In this document: one piece after another, positions 39,001 to 50,800 of the stretch | How positions within the stretch are numbered: the first letter of the stretch is position 1 | How the letters are laid out: every line of letters starts with the position of its first letter | NCBI RefSeq assembly: GCF_000949425.1 | Contig: NZ_CP010976.1 | Location: 1,674,001-1,738,000 of the forward strand | Length of the DNA: 64,000 nucleotides | Direction: 5' to 3' | From: Paenibacillus sp. IHBB 10380 | GTDB taxonomy: Bacteria > Bacillota > Bacilli > Paenibacillales > Paenibacillaceae | Notes under the pieces: model-generated | What the model was told of the DNA's origin: nothing | Database searches by the model: none | Seen by the model: the letters and a program-made list of their open reading frames with translations, nothing else | Program-made: the position numbers and the translations under genes

Positions 39001-42000
39001 ACACACAGGCGTGGAGTACGTCGCGCCGCGAAACGACATGGAGGCGAAGCTGGCGGACATCTGGTCGGAGGTGCTCGGTTTGGAGCGCATCGGGGTGCGG
39101 GACAACTTCTTCGAGCTGGGAGGAGACTCGATCAAGGCGATTCAAATCAGCGCCCGTTTGCATAAACAACAGTTGAAGCTGGAAATCGCGAATTTGTTCC
39201 TGCATCCGACGATCGAAGACGTGAGTCTGTATGTACGGCAGGTAGAGACGAGCATCGATCAAGGTCAAGTGAAGGGGCAGGTAGAGCTCACCCCGATTCA
39301 GCGATGGTTTTTCGAACAAGACTTCCAAGCGAAGCATCATTGGAACCAGTCGATGATGGTATATAGGCAAGAAGGCTTCAACAACGAGGCGCTGAGGGAG
39401 GTTTTGCAGGAACTGGTGGCCCATCATGATGCGCTGCGAATGAGGTATGAGGGCGAAGGAGACAGCATCCTTCAAGTTAACGAAGGGATCGAAGGGAACA
39501 GAATCGAGCTAAGCGTAGTAGAGATCGTCGGGGATGAAGAAGAAGTGGCAAGGCGGATTGAGTCGGAGTCGGAGTGTCTGCAAAGCAGCCTGAACCTGCA
39601 GTCGGGCCCGCTGATGAGAGCCGGCTTATTCAAGACTAGTGAGGGAGACCACTTGCTGCTGGTGGTCCATCATCTGGTGATCGACGGAGTCTCATGGAGA
39701 ATTCTGCTGGAAGATTTGGCGCTCGGGTATGAACAGCGTCTGGCGAATGAGGAAGTGAGTTTGCCGGAGAAAACGAACTCGTACCAACAGTGGTCCAAGG
39801 AACTGAACGAGTATGCCAACAGCAGGAAGCTGCTGAGGGAGAAGCCATATTGGAAAGCGGTGGAAGAGGCGGAAATTGCAAGACTGCCGAAGGACAAGGA
39901 GGCTGAGGCACAAGGGAATACATGGGGAGAGAGCCGGATCGAGATCGTGGAGTTCACGGAAGAAGAGACGGAGAAGCTGCTGAGAAACGTGCACCAAGCG
40001 TACCATACGGAGATGAATGACATCCTGCTGACAGGACTGACACAGGCCGTGGAAGAGTGGACGGGAGAAGAACGAGTAGGGCTGACGCTGGAGGGACACG
40101 GAAGGGAAGAGGTCATCAAGGGAGTGAGCGTGAGCCGGACGGTGGGCTGGTTTACGAGCATGTACCCGGTGGTGTTGGAAATCAAGGGAAGGGAAGAACT
40201 GGGGAATCAAATCAAGCAGGTGAAAGAAACGCTGAGAAGGATACCGAATAAGGGGATCAGATACGGGATTCTAAAATACGTGACGGAGAAGGAAAAAACC
40301 CAGGAGCTGGAATTCAAACAAAGACCGGAGATTAGCTTCAACTACTTGGGGCAGTTTGACGCAGAGATGGGAAGCGGTGTATTTGAAGGCTCTGGGATGC
40401 CGATGGGAAGCGCATTTCATCGAGATTCAGAACGAACATACAAGCTGGACGTGAGCGGCGCCATTGTGGGAGGCAAGCTGCAGATGAGCATCCAGTATCC
40501 GGGAAGAGAGTACCGGGAAGAGACGATCAAGGGATTGCTGGAGAGCTATCGAGACCACCTGTGCCGGATTATCGAGCATTGTGTACAAAAAGAGGATGCT
40601 GAGAGAACACCTAGCGATTTTAGTACGAAAGCGTTGAATCTGGAGAGTTTGGAAGTAGTTTTGTCCAAGCTGGAGGAAATACGAGACGGGAACGAGATAG
40701 AAGACGTATATACGCTGTCCCCGATGCAAGAAGGAATGCTGTTTCATGCCCTAGCGGAAAGAGGCAGAAGCGATTATTTTGTCCAATTGAGCTTATCGGT
40801 CAAGGGTCGGCTTGAAATAGAAGCTTTGACTACGAGTTTCCAGCGGATGGTTGAGAAATATTCGATCCTAAGAACGAACTTTTTGTATGAAAAAATAGAT
40901 CAGCCTTATCAAGTCGTCTGGAAAACGAGAAAGGTGAATGTGTATTACGAGGACATCAGGGAGCTTGCAGAGGAAGAAAAGGAAGCCCGTTTGCAAGAGT
41001 ATGAGAACGGGGAGAAGGAAAGAGGATTCGATCTTAGCAAGGATCTTCTGATGAAGGTGTCGGTGATCCAGACGGGTGAGGACACGTACAGAGTGATCTG
41101 GAGTTACCATCACATCATCATGGATGGCTGGTGCACGGGGATCATTCTGGGAGATTTGTTCAAGTATTACGTTCAATTGAAAAGCGGTCAGCGCGTGGAG
41201 TTGGAAAAAGCGTATCCGTACAGCGATTACATCCAGTGGCTGGAGGAGCAGGATCAAGAAGAGGCGCTGGAGTACTGGGAGAACTACTTGAGGGGTTATG
41301 AGCAACAGGCAAGCGTACCGGCGCAGCGGAAAGGCGAAGGAAACGGGGAGTATCGGCAAGAGGAAGTGATCGTCACCGTAGGGGAGAAGGAGAGCGGTCA
41401 ATTGAACAGGATCGCCCAAACGTACCAAGTGACGATCAATACGATGATTCAGGCGATCTGGGGGATTTTGCTGCAAAGGTACAACCAAGCGAGCGACGTG
41501 GTGTTTGGTTCGGTAGTCTCGGGAAGACCTGCGGAAATTGAAGGCGTGGAGAAAATGGTGGGGTTATTCGTGAACACGATTCCCATTCGAGTGTACGCAG
41601 AGCCGACGGAGCGATTTGCAGACCTGGTGCAAGGGATGCAGCACAGAGCGTTAGCCTCGGAGAAATACGATTACGTATCGTTAGCGGATGTGCAGGCGAA
41701 GAGCCAGGTGAAGCAAGGATTGCTGGATCACATCATGGTGTTTCAAAATTTCCCTATAGGTGAAGAGCTGAAGAATCAAACGGACGGGGAAGGGTTAGGC
41801 TTTGAGATAGAGGGAGTCGAAGCGTTCGAGCAGACGAACTATGACTTTAACATCACGGTCATTCCGGGGAAACAGCTGACGTTTAAAATGAATTACAATG
41901 CAAAGGCGCACGATCAGGAGTTTATCCGGAGAATTGGGCAGCATGTGGAGAGAATTATCCAGCAGGTAGTGAAGCATCCGGAGCTGCGGATTCAAGAGCT

Positions 42001-45000
42001 TGATATCGTAACAGAAGAGGAACGGGAGCAGGTATTGGTGTCGTTCAACAAGACGGAGGCACCATACCCGAGGGAGAAGACAATTAGTGAACTGTTCGAG
42101 GAACAGGTGGAGAAAACTCCTGGGCAAGTAGCAGTGGTATACGAAGGGCAGGAGTGGACGTACGAAGAGCTGAATGCCAGATCGAACCAAGTGGCGCGAA
42201 TGCTGCGCAAGAACGGGGTAGGAACCGAGACGATCGTGGGCATCATGGTGGAACGTTCGCTGGAGATGATGGCAGGAATCCTGGGTATCCTGAAGGCAGG
42301 AGGAGCGTATTTGCCGATTGACCCGGACTATCCGGTAGAGCGGATTGCGTACATGCTGGAGGATAGCGGGACGAAGGTGCTGCTGACGCAGAAGCGGCTG
42401 ACGGACCGAGTGGCATTTGAAGGAAGCATCGTGGCGTTGGATGAGGCGGGCGTATATGCAGAGGAAGAGCGCGGGAATATCGCGGGCGAGCATACGGCCG
42501 CTAGTTTGGCGTACGTGATTTATACGTCGGGGTCCACCGGGAAACCGAAAGGGGTACTGGTGGAGCATGCGAGTCTAACCAACATGTTGTCAGCGATGCA
42601 GCAACGGTATCCATTACAAGCAACCGGAGCTTATCTATTAAAGACTGCCTATACGTTTGATGTATCGATCACGGAGTTGTTCGGGTGGATACTAGGGAAC
42701 GGCCAACTGGTAATAGCCAAGCAAGGCGCGGAAAAGGACTGGGCCAAACTGGAAGAGGTGATCGATCGCCATCCAATCACGCACATCAACTTCGTTCCCG
42801 CGATGCTGCATCTGGTGATGAACGACGGTGTAGAACAAGAGAAGGTCAAGAAACTGGAATACGTGTTTGTAGCAGGAGAAGCGCTCCCTAGCGATTTGGC
42901 GAACAAGCTGAACGAGTCATGGCCGGACGTTAAGGTGGAAAATATGTACGGTCCGACGGAAGCGACCATCTATGCAACACAATATGCCCTGGGAAGGAAG
43001 GAAGGAGTCCACGTCCCGATCGGAAAGCCGCTGCCGAATACGCAAGTGTATGTGCTGGGTGGAGCGAACCGGTTGCAGCCTATTGGAATCGCGGGAGAGC
43101 TGTGCATAGCCGGAGACGGGTTGGCACGAGGGTACTTGAACCGACCGGAGCTGACGGAGGAGAAGTTTGTGGAGAACCCGTTTGTGCCGGGAGAGCGGAT
43201 GTACCGAACAGGGGACTTGGTCAGATGGTTGCCGGACGGGAACCTGGAGTACTTGGGCCGGATTGACGAGCAGGTGAAGATCCGTGGCTTCCGGATTGAG
43301 CTGGGAGAGGTACGCGAGCAGCTCGTGAAGCATGAAGCGGTGGAAGACGCGATCGTCGTAGCCCGGAAGGGAGAAGAAGGCGAAGCATACTTGTGCGCGT
43401 ACGTGTTAACGGAAGCGGAGCTGCCAGTGTCGTCCTGGCGCAAGCATATGGGCCAAAGCTTGCCGGAGTATATGATCCCGTCGTACTTCGTGCGTGTGGA
43501 GCACTTGCCACTGACGCCAAACGGGAAGGTGGATCGTAAGGCGCTGCCAGCACCGGAAGGGGCGGTACACACGGGTATGGAGTACGTCGCGCCACGAAAC
43601 GACGTGGAGGCAAAGCTGGCGGACATCTGGTCGGAAGTGCTCGGTCTGGAGCGCATAGGGGTCCGGGACAACTTCTTCGAGCTGGGGGGACACTCGCTGA
43701 AAGCGATGATGCTGGTGTCGCGGATTCACCAGGAGCTGCAGGTGGAGATGCCGCTGCGCGAAGTGTTCGGGAACGCGACGATCGAAGCGATGGCAGGCTA
43801 CTTGCAAGAAGCGGAAAAGACAACGTATACCCCGATAGAGCGTGTGGAAGCGAGAGCGTATTATCCGGTGTCGCCGGCACAAAAACGGGTATATGTGGTC
43901 CAGCAGTTGGAAGGAGCAGGAGTCAGCTACAATATGCCGACGGTGCTGAAGCTGGAAGGAAAGTTGGACCGGGGACGTCTGGGTGAGGCCTTGCAAACGG
44001 TGGTGAACCGGAACGAGGCATTGCGCACGTCCTTTGACATGGCGGACGGGGGACTGGTGCAGCGGGTACACGCGGAAGTAGAACTGGCCGTAGCGTATGA
44101 AGAAGCGAGCGTTGAGGAAATCGAGCGTCTGATCGAAACGTTCATCCGTCCGTTTGATCTGAGTCAAGCGCCGTTACTGCGTGCAGGCATTCTACAGCTA
44201 GGGGAAGAGGAGCATGTGCTGGTGGTGGACATGCATCACATTATCTCCGACGGGGTGTCGATCAACCTATTCCTGCAGGAGTTCATGCAGACGTATGAAG
44301 GAAGAGAGCTTGGAAAGCGAGGAATCCAGTACAAAGATTATGCGGTATGGCAGCAGGAGCGAATCCGCAAGGGAGACATCGAGAAGCAGGAGCAGTACTG
44401 GCTGGAATCATTCGCAGGAGAAGTGCCGGTGCTGGAACTGCCGACGGATTATCCGCGTCCGGCTGTGCAGCAGTTTGAAGGTGCCAGCGTAGGATGCGAG
44501 CTGGGAGAGGAGTACAGCCAGAAGCTGGCGAAGCTGTCGCGGGAGAGAGGAGCGACACTGTATATGACCCTGCTTGCGGCGTATACTGTGCTGCTGTCGA
44601 AATATACAGGGCAAGAAGACATCGTGGTGGGAACGCCGATTGCGGGAAGAGGACACGCCGACCTCGGTGAAATAATGGGGATGTTCGTAAATACGTTGGC
44701 GCTGAGGAACCGCCCGCAAGGGGAGAAAACGTTCGTTTCGTACCTGGAGGATGTGAAAACGCAGGTGCTGCAGGCGTATGAGAACCAGGAGTATCCACTG
44801 GAGGAGTTGGTGGAGAAGCTGGGTGTACGGAGGGACTTGAGCCGGAATCCGCTGTTTGATACGTTGTTTACGCTGCAAAACGTAGAGATGAAGGAGTTCG
44901 GTTTGAAAGGGCTGAAGGTAAGTCCGTACGGTTACGAAGGAAAAATTGCGAAATTTGATGTGAGCGTGCAGGCCGTCGAAGGGGAAGGGAAACTCTACTT

Positions 45001-47284
45001 CCAGATGGAGTACGGAAGCCGGTTGTTCCGCCAAGAAACGATGGAGAGATGGAGCAGCCATTGGTTGAGGTTGTTAGAGCAGGTGGCGGATCAGCCGGAG
45101 ATTAAGCTGTCTGACATTGAGCTGCTAACAGAAGAGGAACGGGAGCAGGTGTTGGTGTCGTTCAACGAAACGGAGGCACTGTACCCAAGGGAGAAGACGA
45201 TTAGCGAGCTGTTCGAGGAGCAGGCGGAGAAGACTCCTGGGCAAGTAGCAGTGGTGTATGAAGGGGAGGAGTGGACGTACGAAGAGCTGAATGCAAGGTC
45301 GAACCAAGTGGCACGCGTGCTGCGTAAGCATGGGGTAGGGACCGAGACGATCGTGGGCATCATGGTGGAACGCTCGCTGGAGATGATGGCCGGGATCTTG
45401 GGCATCCTGAAGGCAGGAGGAGCGTATTTGCCGATTGACCCGGACTATCCGACAGAGCGGATTGCGTACATGCTGGAGGATAGCGGGACGAAGGTGCTGC
45501 TGACCCAGAAGCGGCTGACGGACCGGGTGGCGTTTGAAGGAAGCATCGTGGCGTTGGATGAGGCGGGCGTGTATGCAGAGGAAGAGCGTGGGAATATCGC
45601 GCGCGCGCATACGGCCGCTAGTTTGGCGTACGTGATTTATACGTCGGGGTCCACCGGGAAGCCGAAAGGGGTCATGGTGGAACAGCGCAATGTTGTCCGG
45701 TTACTGTTCAACGACAAAAACTTGTTTGACTTTGGCGATACGGACACCTGGACGTTGTTCCATTCGTTCTGCTTTGATTTTTCCGTGTGGGAAATGTACG
45801 GGGCGTTGTTGTACGGAGGGAAGCTGATCGTGGTACCTCAAAAGACAGTGAAAAATCCACAACAATTCCTTCAATTACTGAAGGATCAACAAGTAACCAT
45901 ATTGAATCAAACGCCAATGTATTTCTATCAGTTGCTGCATGAAGAAGGAAGAGAGGTTGGAGAGAAGCTAGCCGTAAGGAACGTAATTTTCGGAGGAGAG
46001 GCGTTAAGCCCATCCATATTGAAAGAGTGGAAAAGGAAACACCCAGATATACGATTGATTAATATGTATGGAACAACAGAAACGACAGTGCATGTTACCT
46101 ACAAAGAAATCACTGAAGTGGAGATTGCTCAAGGGAAGAGCAACATTGGGAAACCGATACCAACCTTGAGGGCTTATATACTGGATAAGCAGCAGCGGAT
46201 ACAACCTATAGGTATACAAGGGGAGTTGTATGTTGCAGGAGAAGGAGTGGCACGAGGGTATTTGAACCGTCCGGAGCTGACGGAGGAGAAGTTTGTAGAG
46301 AACCCGTTTGTGCATGGAGAACGGATGTACCGGACGGGTGACTTAGCCAGATGGCTGCCGGATGGGAACCTGGAGTACTTGGGTCGGATCGATGAGCAGG
46401 TGAAGATCCGTGGCTTCCGGATTGAGCTGGGAGAGGTGCATGAGCAGCTCATGAAGCATGAAGCGGTGGAAGACGCGGTGGTCGTGGCCCGGAAGGGAGA
46501 AGAAGGCCAATCGTACTTGTGCGCGTACGTGGTGACGGAAGAGGAGCTGCCGGTGTCGGCATGGCGCAAACATATGGGAGAAAGCTTGCCGGAATATATG
46601 ATCCCGTCGTACTTCGTACGTGTGAAGAAGCTGCCGCTGACGCCAAACGGGAAGGTGGACCGCAAGGCGCTGCCAGCCCCGGAAGGGGCGGTACACACGG
46701 GTGTGGAGTACGTCGCGCCACGAAACGACGTGGAGGCGAAGCTGGCGGACATCTGGTCAGAGGTGCTCGGTTTGGAGCGCATAGGAGTCCGGGACAACTT
46801 TTTCGAGCTTGGGGGGCACTCGCTGAAAGCGATGATGCTGGTGTCGCGGATTCACCAGGAGCTGCAGGTGGAGGTGCCGCTGCGCGAAGTGTTCGGGAAC
46901 GGGACGATCGAAGCGATGGCGGGCTACTTGCAGGAAGCAGAGAAGAAATCATATACCGCGATAGAGCGGGTGGAAGCGAGAGCATTTTATCCGGTGTCGC
47001 CGGCACAAAAACGGGTATATGTGGTCCAGCAACTGGAAGGAGCAGGAGTCAGCTACAATATGCCGACGGTGCTGAAGCTGGAAGGAAAGCTGGACCGGGG
47101 CCGTCTGGGCGCGGCCTTGCAAACGGTGGTGAACCGGCACGAGGCCTTGCGTACGTTCTTTGATATGGCGGACGGGGAACTGGTGCAGCGGGTACACGCG
47201 GAAGTGGAACTGGACTGTAGCGTACGAAGAAGCGAGCGCTATGGAGATCGAGCATCGGATCCAAACGCTCATCCGTCCGTTTGA
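29954..47284 (+). CDS. Non-ribosomal peptide synthetase, 5' part of a probable six-module gene
   Basis: Starts at ATG 29954, with GGAGGT at 29937-29942. Intact order: DCL C-A(Leu)-PCP - C-A(Leu)-PCP - C-A(X)-PCP-E - DCL C-A(X)-PCP - C-A(Thr)-PCP - start of an LCL C domain. The frame is lost at 47214, where one extra base follows the codons for AEVEL, and 24 out-of-frame residues lead to TGA at 47282-47284. The downstream frame 47808-51494 continues the same C domain and supplies A(Val)-PCP-E. The two are probably one gene (29954-51494, about 7,180 codons) making Leu-Leu-D-X-X-Thr-D-Val. The N-terminus ([12 protein letters not shown]) is a docking acceptor. A donor-acceptor-like linker inside the protein (40607-40745) marks a fused cassette boundary. 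As read, the protein would lack its last module and could not pass on its chain. Confidence 0.93.
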   Translation: MNKQQVLKAYPLSSMQAGILFSSLMNKNTDEYFVQLELSLNGDLNIHFLEKSFSLLIQNHDVLRSFFVFEKIKKPRQVILTERSAKIYYEDISNYEENEKLSYIQEFKKKDREMGFDLRKDLLMRLSVIQTGKETYRVIWSYHHIIMDGWCNGIVLGDLFGYYVQLNSGQRVELEKAYPYSDYIQWLGEQDQEEALEYWENYLRGYEEQASVPTQRKGEGNGKYRQEEMFVTVGEKESSQLNRLAQTYQVTINTMIQAIWGILLQRYNQASDVVFGSVVSGRPAEIEGVEKMVGLFVNTIPIRVYAEPTERFADLVQGMQHRALASEKYDYVSLADVQAKSQVKQGLLDHIMVFQNFPIGEELKNQTDGEGLGFEIEGVEAFEQTNYDFNITVIPGKQLTFKMNYNAKAHDQEFIRRIGQHLEKIIQQVVKYPELRIQELDIVTEEEREQVLVSFNKTEAPYPREKTISELFEEQVEKTPGQVAVVYEGEEWTYEELNARSNQVARVLRKHGVGTETIVGIMVERSLEMMAGILGILKAGGAYLPIDPDYPSERIAYMLEDSGTKVLLTQKRLTDRVVFDGSIVALDEAGVYAEEERGNIAGEHTAASLAYVIYTSGSTGKPKGVLVEHRSLVNLSLWHQQQYAVTAKDRSTKFAGFGFDASVWEIFPYLISGSTIYIVSEWIRSDVKQLQQYMESNGITISFLPTSMCEKFMEEEVGSLRLLLTGGDKLHQYKRQKYEIVNHYGPTENTVVATSYVVEEGARNIPIGKPLPNMQVYVLGEANQLQPIGIAGELCIAGDGLARGYLNRPELTKEKFVENPFVPGERMYRTGDLARWLLDGNLEYLGRIDEQVKIRGFRIELGEVHEQLMKHEAVEDAVVIARKGEEGQSYLCAYVVTEEELPVSAWRKHMGQSLPEYMIPSYFVRMEKLPLTPNGKVDRKALPAPEGTVHTGVEYVAPRNDMESKLADIWSEVLGMERIGVRDNFFELGGHSLKAMMLVSRIHQELQVEVPLREVFGNATIEAMAGYLQEAEKKVYTAIERVEARAFYPLSPAQKRVYVVQQLEGAGVSYNMSTVLKLEGKLDRGRLGEALQTVVNRHEALRTSFDMADGELVQRVHAEVELAVAYEEASAMEIEHLIQTFIRPFDLSQAPLLRAGIIQLGKEEHVLMVDMHHIISDGVSINLFLQEFMQTYEGRELGEPGIQYKDYAVWLQERIQKGEIEKQEQYWLGAFAGEVPVLELPTDYPRPAVQQFEGASVGCALGEEYSQKLVKLSRDRGATLYMTLLAAYTVLLSKYTGQEDIVVGTPIAGRGHADLGEVMGMFVNTLALRNRPQGEKTFVSYLEDVKAQVLQAYENQEYPLEELVEKLGVRRDLSRNPLFDTLFALQNMEMKEFGLEGLKVSPYGYEGKIAKFDVSVQAVEGEGKLYFHVEYGSRLFRPETMERWSSHWLRLLEQVADQPEIKLSDIVLMTKEEREQVLVSFNETEALYPREKTISELFEEQAEKTPGQVAVVYEGEEWTYEELNARSNQVARVLRKHGVGTETIVGIMVERSLEMMAGILGILKAGGAYLPIDPDYPAERIAYMLEDSGTKVLLTQKRLTDRVVFDGSIVALDEAGVYAEEERGNIAGEHTAASLAYVIYTSGSTGKPKGVLVEHRSLVNLSLWHQQQYAVTAKDRSTKFAGFGFDASVWEIFPYLISGSTIYIVSEWIRSDVKQLQQYMESNGITISFLPTSMCEKFMEEEVGSLRLLLTGGDKLHQYKRQKYEIVNHYGPTENTVVATSYVVEEGASNIPIGKPLPNMQVYVLGEANQLQPIGIAGELCIAGDGLARGYLNRPDLTKEKFVENPFVPGERMYRTGDLARWLPDGNLEYLGRIDEQVKIRGFRIELGEVHEQLMKHEAVEDAVVVARKGEEGQSYLCAYVVTEEELPVSAWRKHMGQSLPEYMIPSYFVRMEKLPLTPNGKVDRKALPAPEGTVHTGVEYVAPRNDVEAKLADVWSEVLGLERVGVRDNFFELGGHSLKAMMLVSRIHQELQVEVLLREVFRHATIEAMAGYLQEAEKTTHTPIERVEARAFYPVSPAQKRVYVVQQLEGVGVSYNMPMVLKLEGKLDWGRLSAALQTVVNRHEALRTSFDMADGGLVQRVQEEVELAVAYEEASAVKVEIERRIESFIRPFDLSQAPLLRAGILQLGEEEHVLVVDMHHIISDGVSINLFLQEFMQAYEGRELGEPGIQYKDYAVWQQERIRKGEIEKQEQYWLSAFAGEVPVLELPTDYPRPAMQQFEGASVGCALGEEYSQKLVKLSRERGATLYMTLLAAYTVLLSKYTGQEDIVVGTPIAGRGHADLGEVMGMFVNTLALRNRPEGEKTFVSYLEGVKAQVLQAYENQEYPLEELVEKLGVRRDLSRNPLFDTLFTLQNVEMKEFGLEGLKVSPYGYEGKIAKFDVSLQAVEGEGKLYFQMEYGSRLFRPETMERWSNHWLRLLEQVADQPEIRLSDIELMTEEEREQVLVSFNEAEAPYPREMAISELFEEQAAKTPKQVAVVYEGQEWTYEELNARSNQVARMLRKHGVGSETIVGIMVERSLEMMAGILGILKAGGAYLPIDPDYPSERIAYMLEDSGTKVLLTQKRLTGRVAFDGSIVALDEAGVYAEEERGNIAREHTAASLAYVIYTSGSTGKPKGVLVEHASLTNMLSAMQQRYPLQATGAYLLKTAYTFDVSITELFGWILGNGQLVIAKQGAEKDWAKLEEVIDRHPITHINFVPAMLHLVMNDGVEQEKVKKLEYVFVAGEALPSDLANKLNESWPDVKVENMYGPTEATIYATQYALGRKEGVHVPIGKPLPNTQVYVLDGAKLLQPIGIAGELCIAGDGLARGYLNQPELTEEKFVENPFVAGARMYRTGDLVRWLPDGNLEYLGRIDEQVKIRGFRIELGEVREQLVKHEAVEDAVVVARKGEEGEAYLCAYVVTEEELSVSVWRKHMGQSLPEYMIPSYFVRLEQLPLTPNGKVDRKALPAPEGAVHTGVEYVAPRNDMEAKLADIWSEVLGLERIGVRDNFFELGGDSIKAIQISARLHKQQLKLEIANLFLHPTIEDVSLYVRQVETSIDQGQVKGQVELTPIQRWFFEQDFQAKHHWNQSMMVYRQEGFNNEALREVLQELVAHHDALRMRYEGEGDSILQVNEGIEGNRIELSVVEIVGDEEEVARRIESESECLQSSLNLQSGPLMRAGLFKTSEGDHLLLVVHHLVIDGVSWRILLEDLALGYEQRLANEEVSLPEKTNSYQQWSKELNEYANSRKLLREKPYWKAVEEAEIARLPKDKEAEAQGNTWGESRIEIVEFTEEETEKLLRNVHQAYHTEMNDILLTGLTQAVEEWTGEERVGLTLEGHGREEVIKGVSVSRTVGWFTSMYPVVLEIKGREELGNQIKQVKETLRRIPNKGIRYGILKYVTEKEKTQELEFKQRPEISFNYLGQFDAEMGSGVFEGSGMPMGSAFHRDSERTYKLDVSGAIVGGKLQMSIQYPGREYREETIKGLLESYRDHLCRIIEHCVQKEDAERTPSDFSTKALNLESLEVVLSKLEEIRDGNEIEDVYTLSPMQEGMLFHALAERGRSDYFVQLSLSVKGRLEIEALTTSFQRMVEKYSILRTNFLYEKIDQPYQVVWKTRKVNVYYEDIRELAEEEKEARLQEYENGEKERGFDLSKDLLMKVSVIQTGEDTYRVIWSYHHIIMDGWCTGIILGDLFKYYVQLKSGQRVELEKAYPYSDYIQWLEEQDQEEALEYWENYLRGYEQQASVPAQRKGEGNGEYRQEEVIVTVGEKESGQLNRIAQTYQVTINTMIQAIWGILLQRYNQASDVVFGSVVSGRPAEIEGVEKMVGLFVNTIPIRVYAEPTERFADLVQGMQHRALASEKYDYVSLADVQAKSQVKQGLLDHIMVFQNFPIGEELKNQTDGEGLGFEIEGVEAFEQTNYDFNITVIPGKQLTFKMNYNAKAHDQEFIRRIGQHVERIIQQVVKHPELRIQELDIVTEEEREQVLVSFNKTEAPYPREKTISELFEEQVEKTPGQVAVVYEGQEWTYEELNARSNQVARMLRKNGVGTETIVGIMVERSLEMMAGILGILKAGGAYLPIDPDYPVERIAYMLEDSGTKVLLTQKRLTDRVAFEGSIVALDEAGVYAEEERGNIAGEHTAASLAYVIYTSGSTGKPKGVLVEHASLTNMLSAMQQRYPLQATGAYLLKTAYTFDVSITELFGWILGNGQLVIAKQGAEKDWAKLEEVIDRHPITHINFVPAMLHLVMNDGVEQEKVKKLEYVFVAGEALPSDLANKLNESWPDVKVENMYGPTEATIYATQYALGRKEGVHVPIGKPLPNTQVYVLGGANRLQPIGIAGELCIAGDGLARGYLNRPELTEEKFVENPFVPGERMYRTGDLVRWLPDGNLEYLGRIDEQVKIRGFRIELGEVREQLVKHEAVEDAIVVARKGEEGEAYLCAYVLTEAELPVSSWRKHMGQSLPEYMIPSYFVRVEHLPLTPNGKVDRKALPAPEGAVHTGMEYVAPRNDVEAKLADIWSEVLGLERIGVRDNFFELGGHSLKAMMLVSRIHQELQVEMPLREVFGNATIEAMAGYLQEAEKTTYTPIERVEARAYYPVSPAQKRVYVVQQLEGAGVSYNMPTVLKLEGKLDRGRLGEALQTVVNRNEALRTSFDMADGGLVQRVHAEVELAVAYEEASVEEIERLIETFIRPFDLSQAPLLRAGILQLGEEEHVLVVDMHHIISDGVSINLFLQEFMQTYEGRELGKRGIQYKDYAVWQQERIRKGDIEKQEQYWLESFAGEVPVLELPTDYPRPAVQQFEGASVGCELGEEYSQKLAKLSRERGATLYMTLLAAYTVLLSKYTGQEDIVVGTPIAGRGHADLGEIMGMFVNTLALRNRPQGEKTFVSYLEDVKTQVLQAYENQEYPLEELVEKLGVRRDLSRNPLFDTLFTLQNVEMKEFGLKGLKVSPYGYEGKIAKFDVSVQAVEGEGKLYFQMEYGSRLFRQETMERWSSHWLRLLEQVADQPEIKLSDIELLTEEEREQVLVSFNETEALYPREKTISELFEEQAEKTPGQVAVVYEGEEWTYEELNARSNQVARVLRKHGVGTETIVGIMVERSLEMMAGILGILKAGGAYLPIDPDYPTERIAYMLEDSGTKVLLTQKRLTDRVAFEGSIVALDEAGVYAEEERGNIARAHTAASLAYVIYTSGSTGKPKGVMVEQRNVVRLLFNDKNLFDFGDTDTWTLFHSFCFDFSVWEMYGALLYGGKLIVVPQKTVKNPQQFLQLLKDQQVTILNQTPMYFYQLLHEEGREVGEKLAVRNVIFGGEALSPSILKEWKRKHPDIRLINMYGTTETTVHVTYKEITEVEIAQGKSNIGKPIPTLRAYILDKQQRIQPIGIQGELYVAGEGVARGYLNRPELTEEKFVENPFVHGERMYRTGDLARWLPDGNLEYLGRIDEQVKIRGFRIELGEVHEQLMKHEAVEDAVVVARKGEEGQSYLCAYVVTEEELPVSAWRKHMGESLPEYMIPSYFVRVKKLPLTPNGKVDRKALPAPEGAVHTGVEYVAPRNDVEAKLADIWSEVLGLERIGVRDNFFELGGHSLKAMMLVSRIHQELQVEVPLREVFGNGTIEAMAGYLQEAEKKSYTAIERVEARAFYPVSPAQKRVYVVQQLEGAGVSYNMPTVLKLEGKLDRGRLGAALQTVVNRHEALRTFFDMADGELVQRVHAEVELDCSVRRSERYGDRASDPNAHPSV
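33058..36130 (+). other. Module 10: LCL C - A(Leu) - PCP
   Basis: Leu-type core nearly identical to that of module 9, with the same H at the seventh code position. Carrier Ser at 36005. Confidence 0.82.
36140..40640 (+). other. Module 11: LCL C - A(X) - PCP - E, makes D-X
   Basis: X-type A core. GGDS carrier Ser at 39128. The E domain carries [10 protein letters not shown]. It leads into the docking-like linker at 40607-40745. Confidence 0.78.
40493..41143 (+). repeat. Long direct repeat, copy 2
   Basis: Matches 7635-8285 at an offset of 32858, about three cassette lengths. Confidence 0.75.
40607..40745 (+). other. Second docking-like fused linker, copy of 7749-7887
   Basis: Base-for-base the same as 7749-7887 at an offset of 32858. 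It separates modules 11 and 12 in the same E to DCL C context. Confidence 0.65.
40690..43815 (+). other. Module 12: DCL C - A(X) - PCP
   Basis: The start of the C domain is almost base-identical to that of module 3 (offset 32858). X-type A core. Carrier Ser at 43694. Confidence 0.78.
43825..46940 (+). other. Module 13: LCL C - A(Thr) - PCP
   Basis: Thr signature D-F-W-N-I-G-M-V-H. Carrier Ser at 46820. From the A core to 47213 it is nearly identical to module 15 and its downstream C domain (offset 8066). Confidence 0.85.
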
Positions 47285-47807
47285 TCTGAGTCAAGCACCG
47301 TTACTGCGGGCGGCATCCTACAGCTAGGGGAAGAGGAGCATGTGCTGGTGGTGGACATGCACCATATCATCTCCGACGGGGTGTCGATCAACCTGTTCCT
47401 ACAGGAGTTCATGCAGGCGTATGAAGGACGAGAGTTTGGGGAGCCGGGCATCCAGTACAAGGATTATGCCGGTATGGCAGCAGGAGCGGATCCGGAAGGG
47501 AGAGATCGAGAAGCAGGAGCAGTACTGGCTGGGGGCGTTCGCAGGAGAAGTGCCTGTACTGGAGCTGCCGACGGATTATCCGCGTCCGGTTATGCAGCAG
47601 TTTGAAGGTGCCAGCGTAGGCATGCGCACTAGGGAGAGGAGTACAGCCAGAAGCTGGTAAAGCTGTCGCGGGAGTCGAGGAGCGACGCTGTATATGACCC
47701 TACTTGCGGCGATATACCGTGCTGCTGTCGAAATATACAGGTCAAGAAGACATCGTCGGTGGGAACGCCGATTGCGGGAAGAGGGCACGCCGACCTCGGT
47801 GAAGTGA
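47214..47807 (+). other. Cluster of nine single-base indels interrupting an NRPS condensation domain
   Basis: Compared with the parallel C domain at 55280-55870, there is an extra A at 47214, a missing G near 47312, and extra bases near 47471 (G), 47622 (A), 47632-47635 (G), 47675 (T), 47712 (A), 47758 (G) and 47806 (A). The net change is +7, exactly the frame difference between 29954-47284 and 47808-51494, so the list accounts for the split. All remaining sequence reads as normal C domain, including HHIISDG. Eight insertions to one deletion, few in long homopolymers and none elsewhere in this gene, looks like an unpolished error-prone read patch rather than decay. That is inference. Confidence 0.85.
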
Positions 47808-50800
47808 ATGGGGATGTTCGTAAATACGTTGGCGCTGAGGAACCGCCCGCAAGGGGAGAAAACGTTCGTTTCGTACCTGGAGGACGTGAAAACGCAGGTG
47901 CTGCAGGCATATGAGAACCAGGAATATCCGCTGGAGGAGTTGGTGGAGAAGCTGGGTGTACGGAGAGATTTGAGCCGGAATCCACTGTTTGATACGTTGT
48001 TCGCGTTGCAAAACATGGAGATGAAAGAGTTCGGTCTGGAAGGGCTGAAGGTAAGTCCGTATGGGTACGAAGGAAAAATTGCGAAATTTGATGTGAGCGT
48101 GCAGGCCGTCGAAGGGGAAGGGAAGCTCTACTTCCATGTGGAATACGGAAGCCGGTTGTTCCGCCCGGAAACGATGGAGAGATGGAGCAGCCATTGGTTG
48201 AGGTTGTTAGAGCAGGTGGCGGATCAGCCGGAGATTAAGCTGTCGGACATCGAGCTGATGACGGAAGAGGAACGGGAGCAGGTGCTGGTGTCGTTCAACG
48301 AGACGGAAGCGCCGTACCCGAGGGAGAAGACGATCAGCGAGCTGTTCGAGGAACAGGTAGCAAAGACACCAAAGCAAGTGGCGGTAGTGTACGAAGGGGA
48401 GGAGTGGACGTACGAAGAGCTGAATGCAAGGTCGAACCAAGTGGCCCGTGTGCTGCGCAAGCACGGGGTAGGAAACGAGACGATCGTGGGCATCATGGTG
48501 GAACGTTCGCTGGAGATGATGGCAGGAATCCTGGGCATCCTGAAGGCAGGAGGAGCGTATTTGCCGATTGACCCGGACTATCCGGCAGAGCGGATTGCGT
48601 ACATGCTGGAGGATAGCGGGACGAAGGTGCTGTTGACGCAGAAGCGGCTGACGGACCGAGTGGTGTTTGACGGAAGCATTGTGGCGCTGGATGAGGCGGG
48701 CGTATATGCAGAGGAAGAGCGCGGGAATATCGCGGGCGAGCACACGGCTGCTAGTTTGGCGTACGTGATTTATACGTCAGGGTCCACCGGGAAGCCGAAA
48801 GGGGTATTGGTGGAGCAGCGGAACGTCGTCCGTCTGGTGAAAAACACGAATTACGTGGAGTTTGGCGAGGGAGATCGTATCCTCCAAACGGGAGCGCTGG
48901 TGTTCGATGCGTCTACGTTTGAAATTTGGGGTGCGCTGCTCAACGGTTTGCGTCTGTACTTGAGCGCTGAGCACCGTATTTTGGACCCTCAGCATCTGGG
49001 TCAGAGTATTGAGCAATATGGAATCACGACGATGTGGCTGACCGCGTCGTTGTTTAATCAAGTGGTGCAAGAGCGGATCGAAACGTTTAGGGGCCTGAAG
49101 ACGTTGATCGTAGGAGGAGAAGCATTATCTGTCGAGCATGTGAACCGGGTAAGAGAAGCGCACGGGGAACTGAAGATCGTGAACGGATATGGACCGACAG
49201 AAAATACGACCTTCTCGGCTTCCTATGTGATCGATGGGAAGCAAGGGGGAACGATTCCGATCGGGAAAGCGATTAACCACTCTAAGGTCTATGTATTGGA
49301 TGGAGCGAACCGGTTGCAGCCAATCGGAATCGCGGGAGAGCTGTGCGTGGCCGGAGACGGGTTGGCACGAGGATACTTGAACCGTCCGGAGCTGACGGAG
49401 GAGAAGTTTGTGGAGAACCCGTTTGTGCCTGGAGAGCGGATGTACCGGACGGGTGACTTAGCCAGATGGCTGCCGGACGGGAACCTGGAGTACTTGGGGC
49501 GGATCGACGAGCAGGTGAAGATCCGTGGCTTCCGAATTGAGCCGGACGAGGTGCGCCAGCAGCTCATGAAGCATGAAGCAGTGGAAGACGCGGTCGTCGT
49601 GTCCCGGAAGGGAGAAGAGGGCGAAGCGTACTTGTGCGCGTACGTGGTGACGGAAGAGGAGCTGCCGGTATCGGCATGGCGCAAACATATGGGAGAAAGT
49701 TTGCCGGAGTATATGATCCCGTCGTACTTCGTGCGACTGGAGAAGCTGCCGCTGACGCCAAACGGGAAGGTGGACCGCAAGGCGCTGCCAGCACCGGAAG
49801 GGGCGGTACACACAGGCGTGGAGTACGTCGCGCCGCGAAACGACATGGAGGCGAAGCTGGCGAACGTCTGGTCGGAGGTGCTCGGTTTAGAGCACATAGG
49901 GGTCCGGGACAACTTCTTTGAGTTGGGAGGAGACTCGATCAAGGCGATTCAAATCAGCGCTCGTTTGCATAAACAACAGTTGAAGCTGGAGATCGCGAAC
50001 TTGTTCCTGCATCCGACAATTGAAGACGTGAGTCTGTATGTACGGCAGGTGGAAATGAGCATCGATCAAGGTCAAGTGAAGGGGCAGGTAGAGCTCACCC
50101 CGATTCAGCGATGGTTTTTCGAACAAGACTTCCAAGCGAAGCATCATTGGAACCAGTCGGTGATGGTATATAGGCAAGAGGGCTTCAACAGCGAGGCACT
50201 GAGGGAGGTCTTGCAGGAACTGGTGGCCCACCATGATGCGCTGCGAATGAGGTATGAGGGCGAAGGAGACAGCATCCTTCAAGTTAACGAAGGGATCGAA
50301 GGGAACGGAATCGAGCTAAGCGTAGTAGAGATCGTTGGGGATGAAGAAGAAGTGGCAAGGCGGATCGAGTCGGAGTCGGAGTGTCTGCAAAGCAGGCTGA
50401 ACCTGCAGTCGGGCCCGCTGATGAGAGCCGGCTTATTCAAGACTAGTGAGGGAGACCACTTGCTGCTGGCGGTCCATCATCTGGTGATCGACGGAGTCTC
50501 ATGGAGAATTCTGCTGGAAGATTTGGCGCTCGGGTATGAACAGCGTCTGGCGAATGAGGAAGTGAGTTTGCCGGAGAAAACGAACTCGTACCAACAGTGG
50601 TCCAAGGAACTGAACGAGTATGCCAACAGCAGAAAGCTGCTGAGGGAGAAGCCATATTGGAAAGCGGTGGAAGAGGCGGAAATTGCAAGACTGCCGAAGG
50701 ACATGGAGGCTAAGGCACAAGGGAATACATGGGGAGAGAGCCGGATCGAAATCGTGGAGTTCACGGAAGAAGAGACGGAGAAGCTGCTGAGAAACGTGCA

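Noticed and set aside
47214..47807. Programmed frameshifting as the reason for the split
   Set aside because: Nine separate shifts would be needed, with no slippery sites, and parallel C domains have none.
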